Positions 29,960 through 39,581 of a stretch of DNA of 60,113 nt are shown here, one piece after another (within the stretch, counting starts at the first letter, position 1; every line of letters starts with the position of its first letter). Source of the stretch: Aeromonas veronii bv. veronii (GTDB lineage: Bacteria > Pseudomonadota > Gammaproteobacteria > Enterobacterales > Aeromonadaceae). The position numbers were made by a program, and so were the translations under genes. The DNA lies in contig NZ_CDDK01000023.1 of the NCBI RefSeq assembly GCF_000820225.1, forward strand, positions 1 through 60,113, given 5' to 3'. The notes below the pieces were generated by a model. It saw nothing but the letters and a program-made list of their open reading frames with translations, searched no databases and was not told where the DNA came from.

Positions 29960-30837
29960 GGTGCCTGCCGCTGGCGGCAGAGGGCCAGCCAGGCCTCGGC
30001 GGTGCGCGACAGATAGCGCTCGCTCGGCCAGATCACCCCGAGTCGCCAGCTCAATTCGGGCTCCAGCGGTCGCAGCACCAGACCATCCGGGGTCAGCCGG
30101 TTGCAGACCGGCTCCGGCAAGAAGGCGACCCCCATGCCGCTGCGTACCATGGCGGTGAGAAAATCCCACTGGCTGCTGCGCGCCGCCACCTGTGGCACAA
30201 AGCCCGCTTCCTGACACGCCTGCTCCAACCGCTCGCTCAGGGTAAACGCCTGGGTATAGAGCAGGAAGGGCTCCTCCTGCAGGGACTCCAGCCGCAGTGG
30301 TGCATCGCCATGCCAGCGGAGTTGATCAGGCAACACCACCTGGATCGGGTATTGATCCAGCTCCAGCGCGCTGAGGGCGCCCCCCTCTTTGGTCGGCAGC
30401 ATGGTGATGGCGAGATCCAGCTCCCCCTCCAGCACCGCCTGTTCGATGCGGCGACCGCCGTACTCCACCAGGGTCAGCTCAACCTTCGGATAGCGGGTGC
30501 GGTAGGCGCGGATCAGATCCGCATAGACGTGACCCACCATGGGGGGAATGCCGAGGGTGAGGCGACCGTGTTGCAGGCTCTGCAGATCCGCCAGTTCGGC
30601 CTCCAGCTGCTGCATCTCCGCCAAGATGGTCTGGGCCCGGTTGAACAGCACTTGGCCGCTGTCGGTCAGGGTAAAGCGGCGTCCTTCCCGGTTGAGCAGG
30701 GGTTGGCCCAGCTCCTCCTCTATATTGCGGATCATCTTGCTGATGGTGGGCTGGGTGACGAACAGCTTTTCAGAGGCGCGGGTGAAGCTTTTCTCCCGCA
30801 CCAGTTCGACAAAATAGCGCAGGGCGCGAATATCCAT
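29953..30837 (-). CDS. LysR-type regulator, CidR-like
   Basis: 294-residue LTTR. N-terminal helix-turn-helix (MDIRALRYFVELVREKSFTR, then KLFVTQPTISKMIRNIEEELG) and a C-terminal effector domain (LGIPPMVGHVYADLIRAYRTRYP; VEYGGRRIEQAVLEGELDLAI). Start at 30837 with GAGAG about 5 bases upstream; 18 extra in-frame codons to 30891 would run through the operator. Divergent from lrgA/lrgB-like genes, the arrangement of cidR with cidAB in Bacillus and Staphylococcus. The palindrome at 30877-30891 fits as its site and recurs before the patatin gene. 3' end overlaps binding-protein copy B. Confidence 0.92.
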   Translation of the reverse strand: MDIRALRYFVELVREKSFTRASEKLFVTQPTISKMIRNIEEELGQPLLNREGRRFTLTDSGQVLFNRAQTILAEMQQLEAELADLQSLQHGRLTLGIPPMVGHVYADLIRAYRTRYPKVELTLVEYGGRRIEQAVLEGELDLAITMLPTKEGGALSALELDQYPIQVVLPDQLRWHGDAPLRLESLQEEPFLLYTQAFTLSERLEQACQEAGFVPQVAARSSQWDFLTAMVRSGMGVAFLPEPVCNRLTPDGLVLRPLEPELSWRLGVIWPSERYLSRTAEAWLALCRQRQAPQ

Positions 30838-30876
30838 GGACTCTCTCGACTCGTGTTGGCGGGTGCGGGATGAAGT

Positions 30877-30891
30877 ATGCCTATGTGGCAT
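30877..30891. promoter_or_regulatory. LysR-type operator, copy 1 (lrgAB/lysR intergenic)
   Basis: ATGCC-TATGT-GGCAT is a perfect dyad containing a T-N11-A LTTR motif. A TATACT -10 box follows at 30937-30942, 45 bp after the dyad, before lrgA. Same dyad and same spacing at 33083. Confidence 0.7.
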
Positions 30892-30965
30892 GAATTCGAT
30901 AATTTTAATTCATTTCTGGCAGGTTTTGCTCAACTCTATACTGTGAGCCGGTTCACAGAAAGACG

Positions 30966-31373
30966 ATGATCATGAAAGCCCTCTGCTTGCGCTGGTTACA
31001 GACTCCCTTCCAGATTGTGTTGCTGGCAGCCATCTGGCTGCTGGCCGATACCGCGGTGCGTACCCTCCATCTGCCGCTGCCCGCCAACCTCACCGGCATG
31101 CTGTTGCTGCTGGCCTGCATCCTGCTCGGGGTGGTTAAGGCCGAGTGGTTCAGCGCGGGTGCTCGCTGGCTGCTGGCCGAGATGCTGCTCTTCTTCGTGC
31201 CCGCCGTGGTGGCGGTGGTCAACTATCAGGAGCTGCTGTTGCAGGAGGGGTGGCGCATCATGGTGGTGCTGCTGGTGAGCACCACGCTAGTGCTCGGCAC
31301 CACGGCGCTGGTGGTGGATCGGGTTTACCGCCTCGAACTGAAACTGGCCCGCCGGAGTCGCCGTCATGTCTGA
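30966..31373 (+). CDS. CidA/LrgA-family holin-like membrane protein
   Basis: 135-residue membrane protein with four hydrophobic segments. It shows the family pattern HLPLPANLTGMLLLLACILLG, AEWFSAGARWLLAEMLLFFVPAVVAVVNY and a basic tail (LARRSRRHV). CidA/LrgA proteins act like holins or metabolite exporters with an LrgB partner and affect murein hydrolase activity and lysis. Start at ATG 30966 or 30972. Overlaps the lrgB-like gene by 8 bp, in one operon downstream of the LysR operator. Confidence 0.9.
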   Translation: MIMKALCLRWLQTPFQIVLLAAIWLLADTAVRTLHLPLPANLTGMLLLLACILLGVVKAEWFSAGARWLLAEMLLFFVPAVVAVVNYQELLLQEGWRIMVVLLVSTTLVLGTTALVVDRVYRLELKLARRSRRHV

Positions 31374-32055
31374 TACCCTGCTCGGGCTGATCTGTTTCGC
31401 CCTCACCCTGCTCTTCTACTACGCCAGCAAATGGCTCTATGGCAAAAAGCGCATCCTGCCCTTGATGCCGCTGCTACTGGCGCCGACCCTGCTGGTGGCG
31501 GTGGTGCTGCTGTTCCACATCCCCTATCAGGATTACATGGCGGAATCCCACTGGCTGCTCTGGCTGCTGGGCCCCGCCACCGTCGCCTTCGCGGTGCCGG
31601 TCTACGAGAACCGCCAGCTCATTCGTCGCCACTGGTTGTCGCTGTCGGTGGGGGTGGTCGCCTCAGTCATCATGGCGGTGGGGAGTACCGTGCTGCTGGC
31701 CCGCTGGCTGGATCTCTCCGACATGTTGCAGCGCAGTCTGGCGATGCGTTCCATCACCACGCCGTTTGCGGTGGAGGCGACCCGCGCCATCGGCGGTCAG
31801 AGCGACCTCACCGCGCTGTTTGTGGTGCTGACCGGCGTCATCGGTATGGCGGTGGGGGAGAGCGTGCTCACCGTGCTGGCCATTCGCAGTCGCCTCGGCA
31901 AGGGGGCGGGGTTTGGCGCCTCGGCCCACGGTGCCGGTACTGCCAGGGCTTATCAGATGGGTAATGAAGAGGGGGTGGTCTCCAGTATGGTGATGATGAT
32001 CGCCGGTATGGTGACCGTGCTGCTGGCGCCCCTGCTGGGCCGGATGTTCTGGTAG
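31366..32055 (+). CDS. CidB/LrgB-family membrane protein
   Basis: 229-residue membrane protein with about seven segments. Signature stretches are LLGPATVAFAVPVYENRQLI, AMRSITTPFAVEATRAIGGQSDLTA and GFGASAHGAGTARAYQMGNEEG. Partner of the LrgA-like protein in holin-like or C3/C4-acid transport function. Its overlapping start indicates translational coupling. Confidence 0.93.
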   Translation: MSDTLLGLICFALTLLFYYASKWLYGKKRILPLMPLLLAPTLLVAVVLLFHIPYQDYMAESHWLLWLLGPATVAFAVPVYENRQLIRRHWLSLSVGVVASVIMAVGSTVLLARWLDLSDMLQRSLAMRSITTPFAVEATRAIGGQSDLTALFVVLTGVIGMAVGESVLTVLAIRSRLGKGAGFGASAHGAGTARAYQMGNEEGVVSSMVMMIAGMVTVLLAPLLGRMFW

Positions 32056-32120
32056 GCCTGGCTTCCCTTTAGAAGGCTGCTCGCCCCGGCGCTACACTCT
32101 AGTGAGCCTGTATTTCCGGG

Positions 32121-33029
32121 ATGAGCAGTATGACCTTTCATCGCCTCGCTTCCTGCTTGCTGCTGTGCAGTCTTTCCCTCCTTGCCACTCCCCTAAGGGC
32201 GAGCGACGTCATCACTCATATCAGCCCCGAGAGCGATCGGGACTTGCGTACCCTCTATTTTCGCGATCTGTTGCAGCTGGCGCTGGAGAAGACCCGCGAT
32301 AGCTTCGGTGACTACGAGCTGCGAACCGCGCCGCCGATGAACCGTATCCGGATGCGACAGATTGTGCAGACTCAGCAATACCCCAATCTGTTTGTGGCCG
32401 ACAGTCTGCGTCCGGCCGCGGAGAGCGAAGCGCTGGATTACGTTCGTTTTCCGGTGGAGCTGGGCATCCTCGGTTATCGCATCTGCTTTGTCAGCCCGCA
32501 GCAGGCCGATGCGGTGGCAAGGGTCAATACCCTGACCGAGCTGCAGCAATTTCTGCACGGGCAGGGGCGTGGCTGGCAGGATGCGGAGATCCTGCGTCAT
32601 GGGGGATTCAAGGTGCAGGAGATCGACGGTTACGAGCGGCTATTCAAATTGGTGGCGCGCGGTCGCATCGATCTGTTTTGCCGCGGGGCCAACGAGCTCT
32701 TTATCGAGCAGGAGCAGCACAGTGATCTGCCCGGCCTCACCGTGGATCGGCGAGTGGCGCTGCACTATCCCTTCCTCCACCTCTTCTACACCCACAAGGA
32801 TAATCAGACCGCCATCCGCCGCCTTTCGGTAGGGCTCAAGCTGGCGTGGCGGGATGGCTCGTTGCAACAGCTCTGGCTGCGCCACTTCAAACCTTCCCTC
32901 GAGCAGGCGCAGCTCCCCAAGCGCCTGTTGTTCGAGTTGGCCAATCCGCGCCTTGATAAGGTGGATTTTGACTATCGGGCGTACCACTACAACCCCGTCG
33001 ACGGGACGTTCGGGCCCGGGCTGCCTTGA
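32121..33029 (+). CDS. Orphan periplasmic binding-protein-like protein, family copy C
   Basis: 302 residues with signal peptide MTFHRLASCLLLCSLSLLAT (Met at 32121 or 32130). Paralogue of copies A and B: THISPESDRDLRTLYFRDLL, LALEKTRDSFGDYELRTAPP, ELGILGYRICFVSPQQ, KLVARGRIDLFCRGANELF, GLKLAWRDGSLQQLW, FDYRAYHYNP. A TACACT box at 32092-32097 resembles that of copy B. Lies just after the lrgAB-like genes and before the patatin promoter. No transporter neighbours. Confidence 0.8.
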   Translation: MSSMTFHRLASCLLLCSLSLLATPLRASDVITHISPESDRDLRTLYFRDLLQLALEKTRDSFGDYELRTAPPMNRIRMRQIVQTQQYPNLFVADSLRPAAESEALDYVRFPVELGILGYRICFVSPQQADAVARVNTLTELQQFLHGQGRGWQDAEILRHGGFKVQEIDGYERLFKLVARGRIDLFCRGANELFIEQEQHSDLPGLTVDRRVALHYPFLHLFYTHKDNQTAIRRLSVGLKLAWRDGSLQQLWLRHFKPSLEQAQLPKRLLFELANPRLDKVDFDYRAYHYNPVDGTFGPGLP

Positions 33030-33082
33030 TCCTGATGGTGCTGTTCCCGGATAAAGGGCCGGATCTGCCGATGCGCTTAAGT

Positions 33083-33097
33083 ATGCCAAAAAGGCAT
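33083..33097 (+). promoter_or_regulatory. LysR-type operator, copy 2 (patatin promoter)
   Basis: ATGCC-AAAAA-GGCAT with TATACT at 33143-33148, again 45 bp after the dyad. An ungapped comparison of 33079-33149 with 30873-30943 gives 48 of 71 identical bases, so this is a duplicated promoter module and probably the same regulator's target. Confidence 0.7.
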
Positions 33098-33261
33098 GTT
33101 TTTTATTATTTAAATTCATTTTTTGAAGGTTGTTGCGCTGCATATACTGGTGGTCGCTTCACGGTTCAGGTTTGCCCTTGCACTGCTTCTGGCTTGCGCG
33201 AGTGGCTTGAATCGTCCTGCTGCGGCGTCTTGATGTTCTGCATGAAGGCGTCCATCACTGG

Positions 33262-33279
33262 GCCGGGATCGATCCCGGC
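33262..33279. repeat. 18-bp palindrome in patatin leader
   Basis: GCCGGGATCGATCCCGGC is a perfect palindrome about 28 bp before the patatin start codon, in the 5' leader. It may form a strong RNA hairpin affecting translation or serve as a DNA site. Confidence 0.5.
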
Positions 33280-33306
33280 AGGTATTACAGCTGACGGAGC
33301 CTTGTT

Positions 33307-34167
33307 ATGTTTAATCCCCACCCTTGCGCCCTGATTGTCGAAGGGGGCGCGATGCGCGGCATCTTTGCCAGCGGCGTGCTCGATGCGTTTGTCGAAAGTC
33401 ACCACTACCCGTTCGATTTCGTCATGGGCGTCTCGGCCGGTGCCACCAATCTGGTCTCTTATCTGAGCGAGCAGCCGCGCCGCAGCCACCACATCATCAC
33501 CGAGCTGGCTTGCAGCTCCCGTTTTCTCGATCCCCTGCGTTTCGTCAAAGGGGGCGATCTGGTGGACATCGGCTGGCTATGGCAGGCCAGTCGCCATCGC
33601 TTCCCGCTCGATCTCGAGACCTTCTGCGCCCGCGACATTCCCTTCTACGCGGTGGCGACCGATGTGGCGAGCGGCAAGGCCATCTATCTGCCAGTGCGGC
33701 CCGACAATATGGATGAGGTGCTGACCGCCACCTGCGCCCTGCCGGTGGTGCAGCACGATACCCCCTGCGTCGATGGTCGCCCCATGGCCGATGGCGGGAT
33801 CAGCGACTCCATTCCGGTGATAGAGGCCTATCGGCGAGGGGCGCGGCGGATGACGGTGGTGCTGTCGGAGCCCCGGGGCTATCGCAAGAAGCCGGCCCGT
33901 TTCTGCTGGATGGTCAAAGCCTTGCTGAAAACCCAGCCTGCGCTGGCGCAAGCCATGCTGGAGCGGGATCGCGTCTACAACCAAGCTCTCGATTTCATTG
34001 CCAATCCCCCTGCCGATTGCGACATCGAGGTGATCGCGCCACCGACCGATTTCATGGTCTCCCGTTTTACCCAGGACCCGGTCAAGCTGGAGTCCGGTTA
34101 TCTGCAGGGCTACTGGCAGGGGCGCCAGAGCCTGCTGCGGGCCCGTGGAGAGGCGCAGGCTGCCTAG
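33307..34167 (+). CDS. Patatin-like phospholipase (YjjU-like)
   Basis: 286-residue serine hydrolase. The oxyanion loop EGGAMRGIFASGVLDAF, nucleophile motif GVSAG in VMGVSAGATNLVSYL and the catalytic DGG in GRPMADGGISDSIPV form the Ser-Asp dyad of patatins. It aligns with E. coli YjjU through FDPLRFVKGGDLVDI-type sequence, though it is shorter. Patatins hydrolyse phospholipids or acyl esters. No signal peptide, so cytoplasmic or membrane-facing. Own promoter with a LysR-type dyad shared with lrgAB; a 150-nt leader contains an 18-bp palindrome. Confidence 0.92.
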   Translation: MFNPHPCALIVEGGAMRGIFASGVLDAFVESHHYPFDFVMGVSAGATNLVSYLSEQPRRSHHIITELACSSRFLDPLRFVKGGDLVDIGWLWQASRHRFPLDLETFCARDIPFYAVATDVASGKAIYLPVRPDNMDEVLTATCALPVVQHDTPCVDGRPMADGGISDSIPVIEAYRRGARRMTVVLSEPRGYRKKPARFCWMVKALLKTQPALAQAMLERDRVYNQALDFIANPPADCDIEVIAPPTDFMVSRFTQDPVKLESGYLQGYWQGRQSLLRARGEAQAA

Positions 34168-34201
34168 CAGTACAACAGTCCGAATCGGCATTGCGGCAAT
34201 A

Positions 34202-34229
34202 AAAAGGGGAACCTCGCGGTTCCCCTTTT
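34202..34229. terminator. Bidirectional terminator between patatin gene and mutS
   Basis: AAAAGGGGAACC-TCGC-GGTTCCCCTTTT: perfect stem with A/T ends, serving both convergent genes. Confidence 0.92.
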
Positions 34230-34253
34230 ATCTTTTTGATCGGCAGTTGCAGG

Positions 34254-36845
<2,592 letters not shown>

Positions 36846-37095
36846 GTTCTGTTCCAGAAGGGGCCTCTGCGGGCCAGTGTCTGCGGTGATGAGCCTTGAG
36901 CTTGATGGCGCCATTCTACACATAAGCGCCGCGGCGGGGGAGCGGGTGTTCCGGGCGCGGTTGTTCTGCACTATTGAAGGCATGACACAGGTGCGGCACC
37001 TCACATTGCGGCAGGCAAGGGCGGTCTGCCGTGGTTGCGGGCGGCGCTAGCGGGATCGCATAATGTGCCTCTTGAGCGGATCAGAAGGAGTCGTG

Positions 37096-37587
37096 ATGAA
37101 ACTGGATGCAGAGATAGAGCACCTTGCCATCGAGCTGGGACGGGCCCTCGGTCAGCGGGGCTGGCTGGCTGCGACCGCCGAATCCTGCACCGGCGGCGGG
37201 GTGGCTACGGCTATTACCGACATCGCGGGCAGCTCCGGCTGGTTCGATCGCGGATTTGTCACCTATACCAACGAGGCCAAGCAGCAGATGTTGGGGGTGA
37301 GCAGCGAGAGCCTTGAGCAGCACGGTGCGGTGAGCGAAGCCGTGGTGCTGGAGATGGCCCGCGGCGCGCTGGCCCACTCGTCTGCCTCCATCAGCGTTGC
37401 CATCAGTGGCATCGCCGGCCCCGGCGGCGCCACCGAGGGCAAGCCGGTCGGCACCGTCTGGTTCGCCTGGGCCGACCGCAATGGCCGTCACCACTCCCTG
37501 CTCGCCCGCTTCGACGGGGATCGCCGACAGGTGCGCCAGCAGGCGGTGAGACAGGCCTTGTCGGGTCTGTTGGCCCTGCTCAGATAA
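37096..37587 (+). CDS. pncC: Nicotinamide-nucleotide amidohydrolase PncC (CinA C-terminal type)
   Basis: 163-residue enzyme that deamidates NMN to nicotinate mononucleotide in NAD recycling. It shows ATAESCTGGGVATAITDIAG, VTYTNEAKQQMLGV, VAISGIAGPGGATEGKPVGT. AAGGAG lies 6 bases before ATG 37096. Located directly upstream of recA as in many gammaproteobacteria. This is the stand-alone domain, not the long CinA. Confidence 0.94.
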   Translation: MKLDAEIEHLAIELGRALGQRGWLAATAESCTGGGVATAITDIAGSSGWFDRGFVTYTNEAKQQMLGVSSESLEQHGAVSEAVVLEMARGALAHSSASISVAISGIAGPGGATEGKPVGTVWFAWADRNGRHHSLLARFDGDRRQVRQQAVRQALSGLLALLR

Positions 37588-37594
37588 ATTGGGC

Positions 37595-37622
37595 TTGATA
37601 CTGTATGAATAGACAGTATACT
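37595..37622 (+). promoter_or_regulatory. recA promoter with embedded LexA (SOS) box
   Basis: -35 TTGATA (37595-37600), -10 TATACT (37617-37622), spacer exactly 16 bp. The spacer itself is CTGT-ATGAATAG-ACAG (37601-37616), a full SOS box, so LexA must block polymerase directly. Confidence 0.95.
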
Positions 37623-37667
37623 TAGCCCAACTTCACTTCTTACTCACGATTTCCAGCGGAGATTGGC

Positions 37668-38732
37668 ATGGATCAGAACAAACAGAAGGCACTGGCGGCT
37701 GCGCTGGGTCAGATTGAAAAGCAGTTCGGCAAAGGTTCCATCATGCGTCTGGGCGACAGCAAGACCATGGATATCGAAGCCATCTCTACCGGTTCCCTCT
37801 CGCTGGACGTGGCGCTGGGCATTGGCGGTCTGCCGTGTGGCCGTATCGTCGAAATCTACGGCCCGGAATCTTCCGGTAAAACAACCCTCACCCTGCAGGT
37901 GATCGCGGAAGCCCAGAAGAAAGGCAAAACCTGTGCCTTCGTCGATGCGGAACACGCTCTCGACCCTATCTACGCTGCCAAGCTGGGCGTCAACGTCGAC
38001 GACCTGCTCATCTCCCAGCCGGATACCGGCGAACAGGCGCTGGAAATCTGCGACATGCTGGTTCGCTCCAACGCCGTTGACGTCATCATCGTCGACTCCG
38101 TGGCGGCTCTGACCCCGAAAGCGGAAATCGAAGGTGAGATGGGTGACTCCCACGTTGGTCTGCAGGCCCGTCTGATGTCCCAGGCACTGCGCAAGCTGAC
38201 CGCCAACATCAAGAACGCCAACTGCCTGTGCATCTTCATCAACCAGATCCGGATGAAGATCGGCGTCATGTTCGGTAGCCCGGAGACCACCACAGGTGGT
38301 AACGCGCTCAAGTTCTACGCCTCCGTGCGTCTGGATATCCGTCGTATCGGCGCCATCAAGGAAGGCGACGAAGTGGTCGGTAACGAGACCCGCGTCAAAG
38401 TGGTCAAGAACAAGGTGGCCCCGCCCTTCAAGCAGGCTGAATTCCAGATCTTCTACGGCGCCGGTATCTCCAAAGAGGGCGAGCTGGTGGATCTCGGTGT
38501 CAAGCACAAGCTGATCGACAAGGCCGGTGCCTGGTACAGCTACAACGGCGAGAAGATCGGTCAGGGCAAGGCCAACGTCATGAAGCTGTTCGCCGAGAAC
38601 AAGGTGATGGCTGGCGAAGTGGAAGCCCGCCTGCGCGAGCTGCTGCTCTCCGGTGCCGTGCCAGTCGATGACAAGGCTGCACCGGTTGAGGCAGACGAGT
38701 TCGATGCCGAAAGCGAACAAGAGTTCGAATAA
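37668..38732 (+). CDS. recA: Recombinase A
   Basis: 354-residue DNA strand-exchange ATPase and co-protease for LexA. Walker [10 protein letters not shown] (residues 65-73), DNA-binding loops [23 protein letters not shown] and [18 protein letters not shown], and the acidic C-terminal tail ([14 protein letters not shown]). SOS-controlled promoter just upstream; recX follows after a terminator that probably leaks. Confidence 0.99.
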   Translation: MDQNKQKALAAALGQIEKQFGKGSIMRLGDSKTMDIEAISTGSLSLDVALGIGGLPCGRIVEIYGPESSGKTTLTLQVIAEAQKKGKTCAFVDAEHALDPIYAAKLGVNVDDLLISQPDTGEQALEICDMLVRSNAVDVIIVDSVAALTPKAEIEGEMGDSHVGLQARLMSQALRKLTANIKNANCLCIFINQIRMKIGVMFGSPETTTGGNALKFYASVRLDIRRIGAIKEGDEVVGNETRVKVVKNKVAPPFKQAEFQIFYGAGISKEGELVDLGVKHKLIDKAGAWYSYNGEKIGQGKANVMKLFAENKVMAGEVEARLRELLLSGAVPVDDKAAPVEADEFDAESEQEFE

Positions 38733-38742
38733 GGAACAAAGG

Positions 38743-38768
38743 AAGGCCGGGTAGATACCCGGCCTTGT
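38743..38768 (+). terminator. recA-recX intergenic terminator/attenuator
   Basis: AAGGCCGGGT-AGAT-ACCCGGCCTT, perfect 10-bp stem followed by GTTATTT. The recX ATG (38774) begins only 7 bases after the stem, so the hairpin can limit both transcription and ribosome access to recX. Confidence 0.85.
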
Positions 38769-38773
38769 TATTT

Positions 38774-39286
38774 ATGATGGTTGATGAATCCGTTACCGAA
38801 CCGGTCGAGTCTGTTGAACCGACCTTTGCAGAGCAGCTGGCCGCTGCCCGTGCTTATGCCATGCGCAGTCTGGCCCGCCGCGAGAGTGCCGAGTCGGAGC
38901 TGGCCAACCGGCTGCGCCAGCAGGGTTTCAATGAAGAGGTGATCGAGGCGGTGGTCGACTACTGCCGCGGTTACAACTGGGTCAATGATGAACGTTACGG
39001 TGGTATGGCAGTGCGGGCCGGTGCAGCCAAGGGACATGGCCCCATCAAGATCCGCTTCGATCTGCGCCGCAAGGGGCTCGACGATATGCAGATTGATGCC
39101 GCATTCGATCAGCCGGAGCTGGACTGGTTCGAACTGGCGTTTGCCCTGCTCGAACGGCGCGCCCGGGTGGCCGATCTGGCCGATTTCAAGCTGCGGATGA
39201 AGTGGCTCAAGTATCTGCTGGGGCGCGGCTTTACCCAGGATCAGGCACGTTACGCTATCTCTGCCCTGCAGGAGCGGGAGGAGTAA
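38774..39286 (+). CDS. recX: RecX, regulatory protein for RecA
   Basis: 170-residue inhibitor of RecA filament extension. Three-helix repeats are visible: [48 protein letters not shown] and [23 protein letters not shown]. Start at ATG 38774 (or 38777). No clear ribosome-binding site is free of the upstream terminator stem, which fits low expression by read-through from recA. Confidence 0.94.
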   Translation: MMVDESVTEPVESVEPTFAEQLAAARAYAMRSLARRESAESELANRLRQQGFNEEVIEAVVDYCRGYNWVNDERYGGMAVRAGAAKGHGPIKIRFDLRRKGLDDMQIDAAFDQPELDWFELAFALLERRARVADLADFKLRMKWLKYLLGRGFTQDQARYAISALQEREE

Positions 39287-39581
39287 CGCCACTGCGTGGC
39301 AAACGTCGTTTCACCTATCCTTATGGCAGGTTTTTCCTGCCCGTTCAGTAGCTTGCGCGCACAATCCCGAAAAAGCGGCCTTTTGTTCATCTCATCCCTC
39401 TTTATGCGCTGCTTTTTTGCCTCTCGACAGTGGAAAAAGCCACTGTGGGCAGCGGCGCTCTTATCTGGCCCGTTTATGTGCGCTTTTTCGCCCGTGGCGG
39501 CCCTGTCCGTTTTACTTTACCCCGCAGAAAACTTACATTAATGCGGTTAAAAGTCCGTATTCGAATCAAGCAGGATTTTCC

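Noticed and set aside
39296..39541. 81-codon frame between recX and alaS
   Set aside because: No ribosome-binding site, no recognisable domain and unusual composition; the gap is better read as a promoter region.
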